A stretch of DNA of 64,000 nt, from contig CAZIDN010000001.1 of assembly GCA_964537875.1 (NCBI GenBank), positions 1 to 64,000 of the forward strand. The letters are read 5' to 3'. A program made the translations under genes and the position numbers. Under the pieces are notes generated by a model. The model did no database searches. It saw only the letters and a list, made by a program, of their open reading frames with translations, and had not been told where the DNA came from. Shown piece after piece: positions 42,455-51,776 of this stretch (the stretch's first letter is position 1; every line of letters starts with the position of its first letter). The DNA is from JAPKZH01 sp964537875 (GTDB lineage Bacteria > Acidobacteriota > Aminicenantia > Aminicenantales > UBA4085).

Positions 42455-42901
42455 ATGGATAATATCAGTCTGTATGACATTTTAGTCGGGTACTTTACTC
42501 ATGAGGGCCTTGAACCCGTCGATACCGATCTCGCCTCTTTCAAGCGGCTCTCCGAGGAAGAGAAACTCCGGAAAAGCATTATCGAAAACCTGACCATGGT
42601 CCTCCGGACAAGGCAAGGCTCGCTGGCTCACCTCCCTGATTTCGGGCTGCCGGACATCATGCAGGTCTATATCGATTCGGGATACACGTTTGACCCTCTC
42701 AAGAAGCAGATCCGCGACACCATCTTAAAGTATGAACCGAGAATCGCCACGGTTAAGCTCGAGAATCCCCAGTTCGACAAGCAAAATATGCGTCTTTTCC
42801 TAAAAATCATGACCACGATCAAGGATTTCGCTCACACGGAGATCCTCCTGACGGAGTTTTCGACGACGGGCTGGACCAAAGTCGTCGCCGTCAAGGACTA
42901 G
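42455..42901 (+). CDS. tssE: T6SS baseplate protein TssE (gp25-like)
   Basis: A 148-residue protein with the gp25/lysozyme-like fold: RKSIIENLTMVLRTRQGS, LPDFGLPDIMQVY, and LKYEPRIATVKLENP. TssE anchors the sheath to the baseplate wedge. The 107 bases before it contain no convincing ribosome site, and the stop is followed within two bases by tssF. Confidence 0.93.
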   Translation: MDNISLYDILVGYFTHEGLEPVDTDLASFKRLSEEEKLRKSIIENLTMVLRTRQGSLAHLPDFGLPDIMQVYIDSGYTFDPLKKQIRDTILKYEPRIATVKLENPQFDKQNMRLFLKIMTTIKDFAHTEILLTEFSTTGWTKVVAVKD

Positions 42902-42903
42902 GA

Positions 42904-44763
42904 ATGGACATCAAAAAATATTTCGAACGGGAATACAATTTTCTGCAGCAGGAAGGAGAACGGTTCGCCGAGAAACATCAAGGAATTGCCGGCGAACTGA
43001 GGCTGACCCAACGGCAGAGAAAAGACCCCTTTGTCGAGCGCTTGTTGGAAGGTTTTGCCTTTCTGGCCGGCCGGATCCACGAGCGTTTGGACGACGATTT
43101 CCCCGAGATTACCGGAGGCCTGCTCGAGTTGATGTTTCCCCATCTGATCCGCCCCTTCCCCTCCTGGGCCATGCTGGAAGTCCGTCCCGTCCCGAACGTG
43201 CTGGCCAAGCCTGTGCTGGTCCCGAAAGGCAGCGAAGTCCAGACGTCAACCGGCAGATATCAGGTCAAATACAAAGTGGCGGCCGGACCCCAAGAGGCGG
43301 AAAGGACGATTGAGAAAAGCGAGCCGGCCGAGTTCATCTTCCGCACGACTCAGGATCTGGTGGTTCGTCCCATGCATTTGAAGGAGATCCGGGTGGAAGA
43401 GCTTCCTGACGGCGGGTCCGCCCTGGTCCTTCAGGTCCATCCTCAGCGCAACGTCAGCTACAACCTGCTCGAATTGAAAAGATTCATGCTCTATCTTCAC
43501 GGATCGGATTATCTGCGGCATACGTTACTCCTCTTTCTGACAAAGCATGTTTCCCGGATTTCTGTCCGGGAGCTCTCTCCTCAACCTTCGGCTTTTCAAG
43601 AGATCGCCCATTTCAAGATCGGGATTCCGGGCCTCTCCGAAGTCTTCGATGACGAGCCGGAATCGTACGCGATCCTCCCCTACCCTCAGCAAATTTTCAC
43701 CGGCTACCGACTCCTTCAAGAATATTTTTCTTGCCAAGAGCGGTTCTTCTCCATCGCCATCGAGGGACTCGACGCTTTTCCCGCGTCTCCGGATGGCTAT
43801 CCTTTTGAGATTATGATCCATTTGAACCGGCGGCTGTCGGCGGAGTGCCGGCCGACGCTCAAGAACGTCCTTCTCCACTGCACACCGATTGTCAATCTTT
43901 TCGACCGGCCGACGGAGGAAGTCATCGTGGACCAGAGATTGCCTGAATACTATATTCTTCCCGACGGTGACAGACGAAAAAGCCGGGAAATCTACTCCGT
44001 CAATAAAGTCATCGGTGTCAGCGAGAACAAGCTCCAGCAATACAAGTATGTGCCCGTAACCTCCTATGAGATTCTTGATACGAGCGATCCGGAATACGAA
44101 TACAAGCGTTTTTATTCGGTCATGACCCGTCCGGTCAAAGGCGATGTGGCTGAAACCTATATCCGGATCTTCAGTTCCAGCCTCGAGCAGGATACATTTC
44201 CCAAGGAAACTCTGAGCATTCAGGAAGCGACGCTGTCGAATGGGTTCTTGCCGGCCAAGTATCTTGAGGTCGGCGCCATCAGCCAGACCGTCAACTTTCC
44301 GGCCGGGGTCGAAGTCGCCAGCCTGACGACCCCTTCAGACGTCCTGTCCTGCCCGGAACGAAAAAATTTCCTCTGGGCCCTTCTTTCCCATCTGACGCTG
44401 AGCTACACGACGCTGGCCAATGCCGAAACGCTGAAGACTTTGCTGAGCTTATACAATTGGCACCAAGAAATCAACAATCCCTACAAGAAGAAGATCCAGG
44501 CCATCACGAAAATCCATCCTCCGGCGACAAAATATATCCTCCGCGACCAGGGCCTCATGCGAGGAATTGAGTTCAAGATGGAGATCGACGAGAACCTCTT
44601 TGAGAACGGGGAGGGAGATATCGAGCTTTTTGGGTCGGTGCTCAGCCGTTTTCTTTCCCAATACGTAACCATCAATTCTTCCGTCATCCTGACTTTAGTA
44701 GAGACGGGGACGAAAAAGCTTCATACATGGCCGCCGAAACTCGGACAGATCTTGCCCGTCTGA
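42904..44763 (+). CDS. tssF: T6SS baseplate protein TssF
   Basis: A 619-residue wedge protein (gp6-like). N-terminus FEREYNFLQQEGERFAEKHQG; then DPFVERLLEGFAFLAGRIHERL; internal VLKNVLLHCTPIVNLFD; C-terminal LGSVLSRFL-like segment (FGSVLSRFLSQYVTINSSV). Together with TssG and TssE it builds the baseplate around VgrG. Its 3-prime end overlaps tssG by 37 bases. Confidence 0.96.
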   Translation: MDIKKYFEREYNFLQQEGERFAEKHQGIAGELRLTQRQRKDPFVERLLEGFAFLAGRIHERLDDDFPEITGGLLELMFPHLIRPFPSWAMLEVRPVPNVLAKPVLVPKGSEVQTSTGRYQVKYKVAAGPQEAERTIEKSEPAEFIFRTTQDLVVRPMHLKEIRVEELPDGGSALVLQVHPQRNVSYNLLELKRFMLYLHGSDYLRHTLLLFLTKHVSRISVRELSPQPSAFQEIAHFKIGIPGLSEVFDDEPESYAILPYPQQIFTGYRLLQEYFSCQERFFSIAIEGLDAFPASPDGYPFEIMIHLNRRLSAECRPTLKNVLLHCTPIVNLFDRPTEEVIVDQRLPEYYILPDGDRRKSREIYSVNKVIGVSENKLQQYKYVPVTSYEILDTSDPEYEYKRFYSVMTRPVKGDVAETYIRIFSSSLEQDTFPKETLSIQEATLSNGFLPAKYLEVGAISQTVNFPAGVEVASLTTPSDVLSCPERKNFLWALLSHLTLSYTTLANAETLKTLLSLYNWHQEINNPYKKKIQAITKIHPPATKYILRDQGLMRGIEFKMEIDENLFENGEGDIELFGSVLSRFLSQYVTINSSVILTLVETGTKKLHTWPPKLGQILPV

Positions 44764-45761
44764 TCGAAGACTTTCGCCAGAGGGCACCGGAGTACAATGT
44801 CTTTTTTGCCATTTTCCTGGCGGAGAAGATCAGCAAAAGCATCCATCCCGACCGCGATGACGCCAAATTTGATCAGAAAGGCCTCCGGTTTCGGCCCTAT
44901 GAACAGTATGTCTATCCGGCCAGGGACATTCGGTCCTTCGAGTTTGAAGATAACACCATGACCTTTGTCCTCAACTTTTTTGGCCTGTACGGGATCGATT
45001 CGCCGCTGCCCCGCTGCTACCACGAACAAGTCGCCCTGCAGCAAAACATCCATGGCCCCGGAAAGGTCCCTCTCCAAAACTTCCTGGATATTTTCAACAC
45101 CCGGCTTTATTGGCTCTATTATCAGGCCTGGAAGAAATACCGCTACTATCTCCAGCTCAGCGGAGATATGAATAACAAGATCTTCCAGCGCATCTTTGCC
45201 TTCACGGGACAGCTTGGTCCGGCCGATGAAAAGACCGACTGGCCTTCCCAGTTCAAGCTGTTCCGACTTTCCAGCGTTCTCAGCAATCGGGTCCGGAACA
45301 AGATGGGCCTCCTGATTATTCTGAAGGAGCATTTTCCCCGATTTGGGTTCCGGATTCAAGAGTTCGTTCCCCGCCGGGTTCAACTGGAGCAATTGCCGGA
45401 ACTGGGATCGCGCCACGGCGATCGGTCCTACCAGCTCTCCCGATTTAGTATCCTGGGGCGATCCGTGCTCGATTGGTGCGGACGGATCTGCGTTGAGATC
45501 GGCCCGTTGGATTTCGAAGAATATCTGGACTTCACGCCGGGTTCCGTGAACGCCGTGCTCCTCAAGGACTTGCTTCAGCTTTATCTTCATGACGGGCTGG
45601 AGTTTGACATCAAATTTATTCTCAGATCCGACAGTATCGGAAGAGTCCCCTGGAATGATCGCCGGCTCGGACTCGGAGTCAGCCTGTGGCTCGGCCGGCC
45701 TCGCCAGGAGTTTGTCGAGGTCGACTATCCTTACGAACGTTTTTCCAGGACGCAAGCCTGA
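44727..45761 (+). CDS. tssG: T6SS baseplate protein TssG
   Basis: A 344-residue protein (gp53-like). Visible family elements: KSIHPDRDD..., FDQKGLRFRPYEQYVYPARD, FFGLYGIDSPLPRCYHEQV, and the C-terminal SDSIGRVPWNDRRLGLGVSL. It begins within tssF; no ribosome site is needed if ribosomes re-initiate. Confidence 0.95.
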   Translation: MAAETRTDLARLIEDFRQRAPEYNVFFAIFLAEKISKSIHPDRDDAKFDQKGLRFRPYEQYVYPARDIRSFEFEDNTMTFVLNFFGLYGIDSPLPRCYHEQVALQQNIHGPGKVPLQNFLDIFNTRLYWLYYQAWKKYRYYLQLSGDMNNKIFQRIFAFTGQLGPADEKTDWPSQFKLFRLSSVLSNRVRNKMGLLIILKEHFPRFGFRIQEFVPRRVQLEQLPELGSRHGDRSYQLSRFSILGRSVLDWCGRICVEIGPLDFEEYLDFTPGSVNAVLLKDLLQLYLHDGLEFDIKFILRSDSIGRVPWNDRRLGLGVSLWLGRPRQEFVEVDYPYERFSRTQA

Positions 45762-45805
45762 GACTCATTGGGAAGGCCATTCATCTCATCGATTAGGGGG
45801 TTAAT

Positions 45806-48457
45806 ATGAAAAGCAAAGACCTAAGGGCACTCCTCCTCAAACTCAACAACCACCTCATCCGGAACCTTGACACGGCAACGGGAATAGGAATCAAGAGAGG
45901 AAACTACGAAATCACGATGGAACACCTCTTGAACTCCCTCATCGAGGACGGACAGGGAGATGTCCCGCTCATCTTGAAACACTATGCCATCGATTCCGGC
46001 CGCGTCCAGGAGATCTGTACGCGAAACCTGGACGAGATGGCCACGGGCAATCCGGGAAAGCCCAAGCTCTCTCCCCTGTTGACCGAACTCCTGGAACAGG
46101 CCTGGATCAAAAGCTCCGTCCACCACAAAGAGACCAAGATCCGTTCGGGCGCTCTCTTTGAGGTCTTTATCGCTTCAGAACAGATCATCAGCACCGGGTT
46201 GATGGATGTCCTTTCCAGGATCAACCAGGAGGAACTGACCACAGAGTTTCACAAGATCGTGACCGGATCGGTGGAGGATGAGACGGCTGCCATGGAGACT
46301 CTGCCGGCCGAACAGGCCAGGGAAATTCCCCCGGGCGGAAGCGTGCTCGATATCTATACCACCAACCTTACGGCTCAGGCCAAGGAAGGAAAGATTGACC
46401 CGATCCTGGGCCGCGATGACGAGATCATCCAGATCACCGAAGTTTTGAGCCGAAGGAAAAAATCAAACCCCATTCTCCTGGGCGAGCCGGGAGTGGGGAA
46501 GACGGCCGTGGTCGAAGGCCTGGCGCTCAAAATTGCCGCCGATGAGGTTCCCGATGTCCTCAAGAATGTCCAGATCCACACCCTTGACCTGGGCGCTCTG
46601 CAGGCTGGGACAAAGATGCGCGGCGAATTTGAGCAGCGGTTCAAGGCCGTCATCAACGAGGTCACCAAGTCTATCCATAAAACCATCCTGTTTATCGATG
46701 AGGCTCATACCCTCGTCGGCGCGGGTGCGTCGGCGGGGGGCGGCGATGCGGCTAACCTCCTCAAGCCCGCCCTGGCCCGCGGCGACTTTCGGGCCGTCGC
46801 GGCGACGACCTATCTCGAATACAACAAGTACTTCGCCAAGGATGCCGCCCTGGAACGCCGTTTCCAGCCGATCCATATCGGCGAGCCGGACGATGAGAAA
46901 GCCATGCTCATGCTCCGGGGGATCAAGACCAAATACGAAGCCTATCACGGAATCCATATCTCCGACACCGCCGTCGAGACCGCCGTCAAGCTTTCTCGCA
47001 AGTACATCGCCGGCCGCCAGCTTCCCGACAAGGCGATTGACCTTCTCGATACAGCCGCCACCCGGGTGAAGATGTCGCTGACCAGCCGGCCTCCGAGCCT
47101 GGCGCTCCTCCTGAGCGACCTGAATTCCTATAAGCTGAAAATTGCCGCGCTCGAAAAAGATCATGACCTGAAGATCATGGATAACTCGCAGGAGCTGTCG
47201 CGCTTGAACGAAGAAAAATCCCGGCTGGAAAAGGAGATCCAGGAAAAGGAGGAGCGCTGGAAGAAAGAGGTTGAACTCATCAACAAGCTGAGAGAGCTCC
47301 GCATAAAAAAATTTGCGGCGGATCCAAAATCCCCTGACCGTGTCCAGATCGAGAAAGACACCACAGCCCTCAGCGAAGAGATCAAAACGTTCCAGGGAGA
47401 CCATCCTCAAGTCTTTGCCGATGTCACCCCGATGACTGTGGCCGAAGTCATCGAGTCCTGGACGGGCATCCCCGTCGGCAAGATGACTCGGGACGAGATG
47501 GCCACCATCCTCCAAATGGAGGAAGAGCTTAAGAAGCGAGTCATCGGTCAGGACCATGCTATCAAGCAGATCGCGGACGTAATCCGGGGGACAAAAGTCG
47601 GGCTGAAAAGGGAAGAAGCTCCGATCGGAGTTTTCTTCCTCATCGGGCCGAGCGGAGTTGGGAAGACCGAGCTTGCCCGGGCGGTCGCCGAGGCTCTGTT
47701 CGGAGACGAACGGTTCATCGTGACCCTGAACATGACGGAGTACCAGAACGAATACAACACCTCGCGCCTCATCGGTGCCGATCCTGGACTTATCGGCTAC
47801 GGAGAAGGAGGAGCGCTCAGCGAGCCGGTCCGCCGCCGTCCCTATTGCGTGGTCCTCCTGGATGAGATCGAGAAAGCCAACCACTCCGTCATCGACCTCT
47901 TCATGCAGGTTTTCGACCGGGGGATGCTCCAGGATTCGGAGCGGCGGCAGATCAGCTTCAACAACACGATCATCTTCATGACCTCCAACCTGGCTTCGGA
48001 GGTCATCTTTAAAAAATTCGAGCAGGGAGTGACTTCTCCCGATGGGCTTCTGGAAGAGATGCGTCCCTATCTCATCCAGCATTTCCGGCCCGAGTTTCTC
48101 GGCCGGGTCAAGCCCATTCTTCTCCTCCCTCTCAACCAGGACGTCCTGAAGCAAATTGTGGAGCTGAAACTTTCCCGGATCAGCCGCAAGCTCAAAGAGA
48201 ACCAGAAGCTTGAAGTGGAATTTGCCAAAGCCGTTATCAAAGACATTGTCGAATCCTGCACCAGCGCAGAGACGGGAGCCAGAAACATCGACGCGATCAT
48301 TGACCGCAAAATCACTCCGGATATATCGACTTATCTTCTCGGCTTCATGGCCGAGGGAAAAACGCCGACGCATCTCAAAGTCGGCAAGGACAAAGAGGGC
48401 AATTTTAAATATACCTTCAATGAGAGAGGCAGCCATGGCGAAACCAAAACACAATAA
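45806..48457 (+). CDS. clpV: T6SS sheath-recycling ATPase ClpV (TssH)
   Basis: An 883-residue AAA+ unfoldase. Clp N domain (about 1-155), AAA1 with Walker A GEPGVGKTAV, a coiled-coil middle domain (about 420-525), AAA2 with Walker A GPSGVGKTEL and VLLDEIEKA. It disassembles contracted TssBC sheath. AGGGGG precedes the ATG. ClpB shares the architecture, but position between tssG and vgrG and the divergent N domain support ClpV. Overlaps vgrG by 23 bases. Confidence 0.95.
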   Translation: MKSKDLRALLLKLNNHLIRNLDTATGIGIKRGNYEITMEHLLNSLIEDGQGDVPLILKHYAIDSGRVQEICTRNLDEMATGNPGKPKLSPLLTELLEQAWIKSSVHHKETKIRSGALFEVFIASEQIISTGLMDVLSRINQEELTTEFHKIVTGSVEDETAAMETLPAEQAREIPPGGSVLDIYTTNLTAQAKEGKIDPILGRDDEIIQITEVLSRRKKSNPILLGEPGVGKTAVVEGLALKIAADEVPDVLKNVQIHTLDLGALQAGTKMRGEFEQRFKAVINEVTKSIHKTILFIDEAHTLVGAGASAGGGDAANLLKPALARGDFRAVAATTYLEYNKYFAKDAALERRFQPIHIGEPDDEKAMLMLRGIKTKYEAYHGIHISDTAVETAVKLSRKYIAGRQLPDKAIDLLDTAATRVKMSLTSRPPSLALLLSDLNSYKLKIAALEKDHDLKIMDNSQELSRLNEEKSRLEKEIQEKEERWKKEVELINKLRELRIKKFAADPKSPDRVQIEKDTTALSEEIKTFQGDHPQVFADVTPMTVAEVIESWTGIPVGKMTRDEMATILQMEEELKKRVIGQDHAIKQIADVIRGTKVGLKREEAPIGVFFLIGPSGVGKTELARAVAEALFGDERFIVTLNMTEYQNEYNTSRLIGADPGLIGYGEGGALSEPVRRRPYCVVLLDEIEKANHSVIDLFMQVFDRGMLQDSERRQISFNNTIIFMTSNLASEVIFKKFEQGVTSPDGLLEEMRPYLIQHFRPEFLGRVKPILLLPLNQDVLKQIVELKLSRISRKLKENQKLEVEFAKAVIKDIVESCTSAETGARNIDAIIDRKITPDISTYLLGFMAEGKTPTHLKVGKDKEGNFKYTFNERGSHGETKTQ

Positions 48458-50624
48458 ACCTCACTTTGAACTCCACTTCAGTGGACTCCCGGAGGATACT
48501 GTCCATGTCCTCGCCTTCGAGGGAGAGGAATCGATCTCCCGGCTTTTCATCTACCGCATCGAACTCCTTTCTTATGAGCCGGAGCTTGATCCCGCCGCCA
48601 TCCTTAATAAAAAGGCCACCTTTATCCTGAACAGAGGAGATGAGGATCCGGTCAAAATCCAGGGCATCATCTCGCGTTTCGAGCAGCGCGGCAGAACCCC
48701 TCGCTATATCTCGTATTATGCCGAGCTCGTGCCAAAGATGTGGCGCCTGGAGCTGACATTTGCCAACGAAGTCTTCCAGAAAATGAACGTCGAGAAGATC
48801 GTCACTCAAGTCCTCAAGAATTCCGGCTTCTCAGGGCAGGATTACAAGTTTGACCTCCGAGAATCCTATCCCGATCTCGAGTACGCCGTCCAATTCCGAG
48901 AGACGAATTTTGATCTCATCAACCGCCGCCTGGAGCACTACGGCATTTTCTATTACTTTGATCATCGCAGCGAGAACGATGTGATCGTTTTTACGGACTC
49001 CAACGATACCTTGCCGTCGATCGAGCAGACCGAGGATATCTACTACAATCCCAACAGTGATCCCTTGAGCCAGAAGGAGACGATTGACGAGATTTCCTAC
49101 CAGGCCCAGGTCGTCACCGGACTGGTCCGGCTCAAGAATTACAACTATCGCTTTCCTTCGAAAGATTTAACGGTGGAGAGCCAGATCGACCCGGATGCGC
49201 CCGGCCTGTATTATGAATACGGCGATCATTACAAAGAGACCCGCGAGGGGGAGTTCCTGGCCAAAGTGAGGAACGAGGAAATCCTGTCGCGGAGCAAAAT
49301 CTTTAAAGGGCGAGGCGATTGCCGGCTTTTCCGGGCGGGTTTCAAGTTCAAAATGGGAAAACACTACCGCGACGACTGGAATGACAAAGAATTGATCCTC
49401 ACCAAAGTCGTTTCCCGCGGGACACAGCGAGGTCTGTTCGCCATCCTGCCTGAAGCCAAGCAAGTCCTCCCCACCTTCGAGAACGTTTTTGAGGCGATTC
49501 CGATGGAGATCAAGTATCGTCCTCCTCGGATTACGCCCGTCCCCACCATCCCGGGCGTCATGACGGCCAGGGTAGAATCCGGAGCCGGAGATGAATATGC
49601 TTTTGTCGATGACCACGGCCGCTACAAAGCTAAACTTTTGTTCGATTTGAGTGACAAGACAAACGGCGAGGCTTCCCGTCCGATTCGCCTGACACAGCCT
49701 TATTCTGGTCCGGGATACGGCGTCCATTTTCCCAACCATGCGGATACAGAAATGATTTTTTCCTGCATCAACGGCGATTTGGACCGGCCGATCGGCCTGG
49801 GGACCATCCCCAATCCTTCCCAAGTCTCTCCTGTGACCAGAGATAATAAATCTCAAAGCATCATCCGTACGGCCGCGGGAAACGAGATCGTCCTGGACGA
49901 CAAAACAAATGAGTCTCAGATCGGAATCACCACGACGGATGCCCATAAATTCCTACTGGACGACAAAGACGATAAAATTGAGATCGTGACCACAAAAAAA
50001 CACAAAATCACGCTCGATGACAAAAACAAGAATATCACCGTTCAGACGACCGACGGCCACCTGATGATCATGGATGATAAAAACACCAAGATCACTGTCC
50101 AGAGCAAGAACGGCCACCGCCTGTGCATCGACGATTCGAGCGGAGGGGAAAGCATCACCGTGGCCGATAAAGCCGACGCGAATATCTTCATCATCGATAT
50201 CACCAACAACAAGCTCGTCATCAAGACAAAGGATGGGAGCATCGACATGCACGCGCCGAACGGGACGATCGAAATCAAGGCCACGACGCTGAACATCGAA
50301 ACGTCCGCGGACACGTCGCTCAAGGCCGCCAACATCAAATGCGAAGCTAACGGAAATTACGAGATGAAGGCGAGCGCCGATATCAAGGAAAAATGCGCTA
50401 ATTTCGATTTAAAGGCCGATATGGGAATTTCCGCGAAGGCCAACATGGACCTGAAGCTGAAAGGCCTGAATACTGAAGTGAAAGCGGATATAAATGCGAA
50501 GATCGAGGGAGGCACGATGCTCGAGGCCAAAGGCGGGCTGATGGCCAAGCTTGAAAGCCCGATGACGAATGTGAGTGGAAGCGGGATGACGACGATTAAG
50601 GGCGGGGTTGTTATGATCAATTAG
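48435..50624 (+). CDS. vgrG: T6SS spike protein VgrG (TssI)
   Basis: A 729-residue spike. The gp27-like head spans about 1-380 (FEGEESISRLFIYRIELL, FRETNFDLINRRLEHYGIFY, followed by FDHRSENDVIVF). The gp5 OB-fold follows (ARVESGAGDEYAFVDDHGRYK) and then GEASRPIRLTQPYSGPGYGVHFPNH. Residues about 484-612 carry 19-residue repeats that should form the trimeric needle, and the C-terminus is strand-rich (NVSGSGMTTIKGGVVMIN). No catalytic extension is seen. The start at 48435 matches the family opening; a longer upstream frame lies inside clpV and is not credible. Confidence 0.95.
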   Translation: MAKPKHNKPHFELHFSGLPEDTVHVLAFEGEESISRLFIYRIELLSYEPELDPAAILNKKATFILNRGDEDPVKIQGIISRFEQRGRTPRYISYYAELVPKMWRLELTFANEVFQKMNVEKIVTQVLKNSGFSGQDYKFDLRESYPDLEYAVQFRETNFDLINRRLEHYGIFYYFDHRSENDVIVFTDSNDTLPSIEQTEDIYYNPNSDPLSQKETIDEISYQAQVVTGLVRLKNYNYRFPSKDLTVESQIDPDAPGLYYEYGDHYKETREGEFLAKVRNEEILSRSKIFKGRGDCRLFRAGFKFKMGKHYRDDWNDKELILTKVVSRGTQRGLFAILPEAKQVLPTFENVFEAIPMEIKYRPPRITPVPTIPGVMTARVESGAGDEYAFVDDHGRYKAKLLFDLSDKTNGEASRPIRLTQPYSGPGYGVHFPNHADTEMIFSCINGDLDRPIGLGTIPNPSQVSPVTRDNKSQSIIRTAAGNEIVLDDKTNESQIGITTTDAHKFLLDDKDDKIEIVTTKKHKITLDDKNKNITVQTTDGHLMIMDDKNTKITVQSKNGHRLCIDDSSGGESITVADKADANIFIIDITNNKLVIKTKDGSIDMHAPNGTIEIKATTLNIETSADTSLKAANIKCEANGNYEMKASADIKEKCANFDLKADMGISAKANMDLKLKGLNTEVKADINAKIEGGTMLEAKGGLMAKLESPMTNVSGSGMTTIKGGVVMIN
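49885..50270 (+). repeat. 19-residue needle repeats within vgrG
   Basis: Five or six units of the form L/I-x-DDK-x3-I-x-V-x-T-x2-GH recur: FLLDDKDDKIEIVTTKKH, ITLDDKNKNITVQTTDGH, MIMDDKNTKITVQSKNGH, then diverged units. The spacing of the DDK motif is 19 residues. Confidence 0.7.
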
Positions 50625-50652
50625 GGGCTCGTTCAGAGCAAGGGAGAAAACA

Positions 50653-51744
50653 GTGGGAAAACCGGCGGCGCGAATCGGCGATATGACGGCCCATGGCGGG
50701 ACGATCGTCATGGGGTGGCCGACCGTCTTGATCGGCGGGATGCCGGCGGCGCGGTTATCAGATATGCATGTCTGCCCGATGGTCACTCCCGCGCCGGTCC
50801 CCATTCCTCATGTCGGGGGACCTATCATTCTGGGGAGTTTTGGAGTTTTGATTGGCGGGATGCCGGCCGCCCGGGTGGGAGACATGGCTATGTGCGTTGG
50901 GCCTCCGGATGTCATAGCCCTAGGCTGTTTTACGGTTCTGATCGGAGAGACGATGGCCGGAGCGGCCGCAGGGCCGGGACCGATCAAAGTCGGCCTCAGT
51001 TCAGCGGCCGCAGCGCATCTGGCCGCCGCAACAGCGCTTTCTGATAACACGGAAGCTTCGACGAAAATAGAGCATTGGGTCGAGTTTGAGTTCGTCGATA
51101 AGGCCGGAAAACCTGTCAGTGGTGTTCATTACAAATTTACCGACTCTGGCGGCAAAGAATCAAAAGGAGTTTTGAGGCCGGACGGCCGGATCTGCCGCGA
51201 CGCGTTGAGCGCGGGACAGTGCCAGGTCCAACTTTTCGGCGTAAGCAACGCCAAATGGTCGAAAGACAAGGCCGAGGTGGGTGAGAAGGTCAAGCTCACA
51301 GCGGATGTCGAGGGCTTTGACAATGGAAAGTCTGCTTTGATCGAAATCTATAAGCGAGACATCAAAGGCCCCGACGTGCTTTTTAAAACAATTGAGACCA
51401 AGGTCCAAAATAACAAGGTGGAAGCCGAATGGGAATATGTTTTGCCACAGCCATCCAAGGAAGATCTGCGCGATAAAGCCAAAGAGAAGCCCTATTCTGC
51501 GCCGTCTTATTATTTCGAGGTCCTCATTGATAACTGCAAGGCCCATTCGAGGTTACTCGAATACAAGGATTGGATTGAAATAAAGCTTAAGGATGATAAG
51601 GGAAACGCGGTTGGCAACAAAAGCTACAGGCTCTACCTCTCGAATGGGGAAATCCGGAAGGGAAAGCTCGACGGCAGCGGACATGCCAAAGAAAATAAAA
51701 TACCTCCCGGACCCGTGCGGATCTTTATCGATCCTAGAAAGTAG
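50653..51744 (+). CDS. PAAR-domain spike tip with C-terminal Ig-like extension
   Basis: A 363-residue protein starting at GTG. The N-terminal 100 residues are a PAAR-type cone: KPAARIGDMTAHGG, GGMPAARLSDMHVCP, GGMPAARVGDMAMC. After an Ala-rich linker (about 105-130) come two strand-rich modules: 135-195, and 198-363 (NAKWSKDKAEVGEKVKLTAD, NNKVEAEWEYVLPQP, LLEYKDWIEIKLKD, GKLDGSG, PPGPVRI). The second module recurs as the main part of the protein at 56685-57542. PAAR proteins sharpen the VgrG tip and carry effectors. No enzymatic motif is visible in the extension, so it is more likely an adaptor than a toxin. Confidence 0.88.
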   Translation: MGKPAARIGDMTAHGGTIVMGWPTVLIGGMPAARLSDMHVCPMVTPAPVPIPHVGGPIILGSFGVLIGGMPAARVGDMAMCVGPPDVIALGCFTVLIGETMAGAAAGPGPIKVGLSSAAAAHLAAATALSDNTEASTKIEHWVEFEFVDKAGKPVSGVHYKFTDSGGKESKGVLRPDGRICRDALSAGQCQVQLFGVSNAKWSKDKAEVGEKVKLTADVEGFDNGKSALIEIYKRDIKGPDVLFKTIETKVQNNKVEAEWEYVLPQPSKEDLRDKAKEKPYSAPSYYFEVLIDNCKAHSRLLEYKDWIEIKLKDDKGNAVGNKSYRLYLSNGEIRKGKLDGSGHAKENKIPPGPVRIFIDPRK

Positions 51745-51776
51745 CTTCCTATCAACCCTTAGGAATGAGGACTTAA

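Noticed and set aside
48210..48434. 75-codon N-terminal extension of VgrG
   Set aside because: It lies wholly within clpV in another register; the VgrG family opening begins at 48435.
46463..48454. 663-codon minus-strand frame opposite clpV
   Set aside because: A by-product of strong codon bias in clpV; the plus-strand frame matches ClpV along its length.
48435..50624. VgrG as an evolved effector with an enzymatic tail
   Set aside because: After the repeats the C-terminus remains simple beta-helix-like sequence ending in VVMIN with no catalytic motif.
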